6,572 nt of DNA from Candidatus Sigynarchaeota archaeon (lineage in GTDB: Archaea; Asgardarchaeota; Jordarchaeia; Jordarchaeales; Jordarchaeaceae), in assembly GCA_030587505.1 (NCBI GenBank), contig JAUQYY010000201.1, positions 1 through 6,572 of the forward strand. The letters are read 5' to 3'. The position numbers and the translations under genes are program-made. Position 1 is the stretch's first letter. Each line of letters opens with the position of its first letter. Shown piece by piece: positions 5,339-6,572 of this stretch. The notes beneath the pieces are model-generated. The model made no database searches, was not told the DNA's origin, and was given only the letters and a program-made list of their open reading frames with translations.

Positions 5339-6572
5339 TTGAAGCTATGAAGACACAGTCTTCGGTGAATATCGGAACCACGGGACACGTGGATCACGGC
5401 AAAACAACTCTTGTTCAGGCCCTGTCCGGCGAGTGGACTGACAGGCACAGCGAAGAGAAAAGAAGAGGTATCTCCATAAGACTCGGTTACGCAGACGCAA
5501 TAATCTTAAAGTGTCCGAACTGCCCGCCGCCGGAGTGCTACATGACAGCTGCGATGGTTAAAGAACACAATTATAAGTGTCCGCACTGCGAATCAGACTT
5601 GGTTTTCGTTCGCCGCGTATCATTCGCTGATGCCCCAGGTCACGAAGCACTCATGGCTACGATGATTAGCGGCGCCGCACTTGTTGACGGCGCAATCCTG
5701 GTCATAGCTGCCAATGAGCCCTGTCCCCAGCCTCAAACAAGGGAACACTTGGCGGCGCTTCAGATTGTTGGCGTTAAAAACATCATTATTGTTCAGAACA
5801 AAATCGAACTGGTCTCGAGGGAGAAGGCTCTGCAGAACTATCGAGAGATTTTGGATTTCGTGAAGGGAACCGACGCGGAGAATGCACCAATCATCCCCAC
5901 CTCCGCCGTTTTTGGAGCTAATCTTGACGTGCTGATCGAAGCGATGGAGAAGATCATTCCTACTCCAAAAAGGGATTATACAAAACCTATGCGTATGTAT
6001 GTTGCTCGGTCATTCGAGGTGAACAAGCCGGGTACTCGTCCAGAGGACCTTAAGGGGGGAGTGATAGGAGGGTCAATAATTCAGGGAAAAGTTAGGGTGG
6101 GAGACGAAATCGAGATCAGACCGGGTCTGAGAGTTGAGGAGGGCGGCAAGGTTAGATATGAGCCGCTGTACTCAGAGGTTATGAGCATTCGGGCGGGTGA
6201 AAACGTTGAATTGGAAGAGGCTAAACCCGGTGGTTTGATTGGTCTCGGAACCAAACTTGATCCTTCCCTCACTAAGGCTGACGGACTGGTGGGAAGCGTC
6301 GCTGGCCAACCCGGTACACTTCCACCGTTAATAGACAGCTTTAGCATTGAGGTTAATCTCTTGGAGAGAGTGGTGGGTAGCACGGAACTGTCCAAGGTTG
6401 AACCAATAAAGGCTAGAGAGCCATTAATGTTGAACATCGGCCCTACGGCAACCGTGGGTGTTTCCACTTCGACCAGTAATGACGCTGTTGAGATCGCTTT
6501 GAGGAGGCCGATTGTCGCTGATGTGGGGCAGAGGGTGGCTATTAGTAGGAGAATCGCGGGGCGTTGGAGACT
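5317..6572 (+). CDS. eif2g: Translation initiation factor 2, gamma subunit (3' end outside window)
   Basis: aIF2gamma is the GTPase core of the archaeal aIF2 trimer, which carries methionyl initiator tRNA to the small ribosomal subunit. Counting from the CTG at 5317, the GTPase motifs are G-H-V-D-H-G-K-T-T (23-31), the switch I segment RGISIRLGYAD (50-60), DAPGH (105-109), NKIE (161-164) and SA (196-197). A zinc knuckle lies between them: CPNC (66-69) and CPHC (88-91). Domains II and III follow, with RSFEVNKPGT, GGVIGGSIIQG, LDPSLTKAD and NLLERVVG, and the window ends in AISRRIAGRWR. Relatives end about ten residues after that motif, so 418 codons is nearly the whole gene. Switch I has Ser53 where many relatives have Thr. 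Start choice is open: CTG 5317 fits the ribosome-binding site, while ATG 5335 or 5347 would give a conventional start and still leave a normal N-terminus. It has its own promoter after pyrC. Confidence 0.95.
   Translation, partial: MSDNKAMIEAMKTQSSVNIGTTGHVDHGKTTLVQALSGEWTDRHSEEKRRGISIRLGYADAIILKCPNCPPPECYMTAAMVKEHNYKCPHCESDLVFVRRVSFADAPGHEALMATMISGAALVDGAILVIAANEPCPQPQTREHLAALQIVGVKNIIIVQNKIELVSREKALQNYREILDFVKGTDAENAPIIPTSAVFGANLDVLIEAMEKIIPTPKRDYTKPMRMYVARSFEVNKPGTRPEDLKGGVIGGSIIQGKVRVGDEIEIRPGLRVEEGGKVRYEPLYSEVMSIRAGENVELEEAKPGGLIGLGTKLDPSLTKADGLVGSVAGQPGTLPPLIDSFSIEVNLLERVVGSTELSKVEPIKAREPLMLNIGPTATVGVSTSTSNDAVEIALRRPIVADVGQRVAISRRIAGRWR

Overview
The window looks like an archaeal chromosome, most likely from the TACK side (a Bathyarchaeia-like lineage is my guess, not shown). 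Three things support this: a translation initiation factor 2 gamma subunit (aIF2gamma), which bacteria lack; an RqcH/NEMF-type protein of archaeal form, without the eukaryotic C-terminal domain; and BRE/TATA promoter and GGAGG Shine-Dalgarno signals together with TTG and probably CTG start codons. I see no insertion sequence, integrase, CRISPR array, tRNA or rRNA. This is core chromosome rather than a mobile or defence island.

Layout. Positions 1-394 have no convincing gene: a very AT-rich block with a strong TATA-like element, then a more GC-rich stretch with a 10-bp inverted repeat. A small three-helix membrane protein resembling archaeal EMC6 lies on the minus strand (395-817), with a terminator-like hairpin just after its stop. 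It diverges, across only 31 bp, from rqcH (849-2843, plus). A 212-bp gap follows, holding a weak hairpin. Next come a four-CBS-domain protein (3056-3865, TTG start) and a dihydroorotase, pyrC (3882-5231), 16 bp apart and probably one transcript. After an 85-bp gap with a good BRE/TATA promoter, the aIF2gamma gene starts near 5317 and runs off the right edge about ten codons before its expected end.

How the genes fit together. Two deal with ribosomes: aIF2gamma delivers initiator tRNA, and RqcH handles nascent chains stuck on split large subunits. The EMC6-like protein, if correctly called, belongs to membrane-protein insertion and would share its regulatory space with rqcH. The CBS protein is a likely adenine-nucleotide sensor placed directly before a pyrimidine-biosynthesis enzyme, which suggests, but does not show, energy- or nucleotide-linked control.

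The most interesting signals are small. The only well-placed ribosome-binding site of aIF2gamma points to a CTG codon, and a 12-codon mini-ORF overlaps that start region and ends in an ATGA overlap with the first in-frame ATG. The CBS gene ends in an A8 tract where loss of one A would fuse it in frame to dihydroorotase. I found no clear new multi-gene system.
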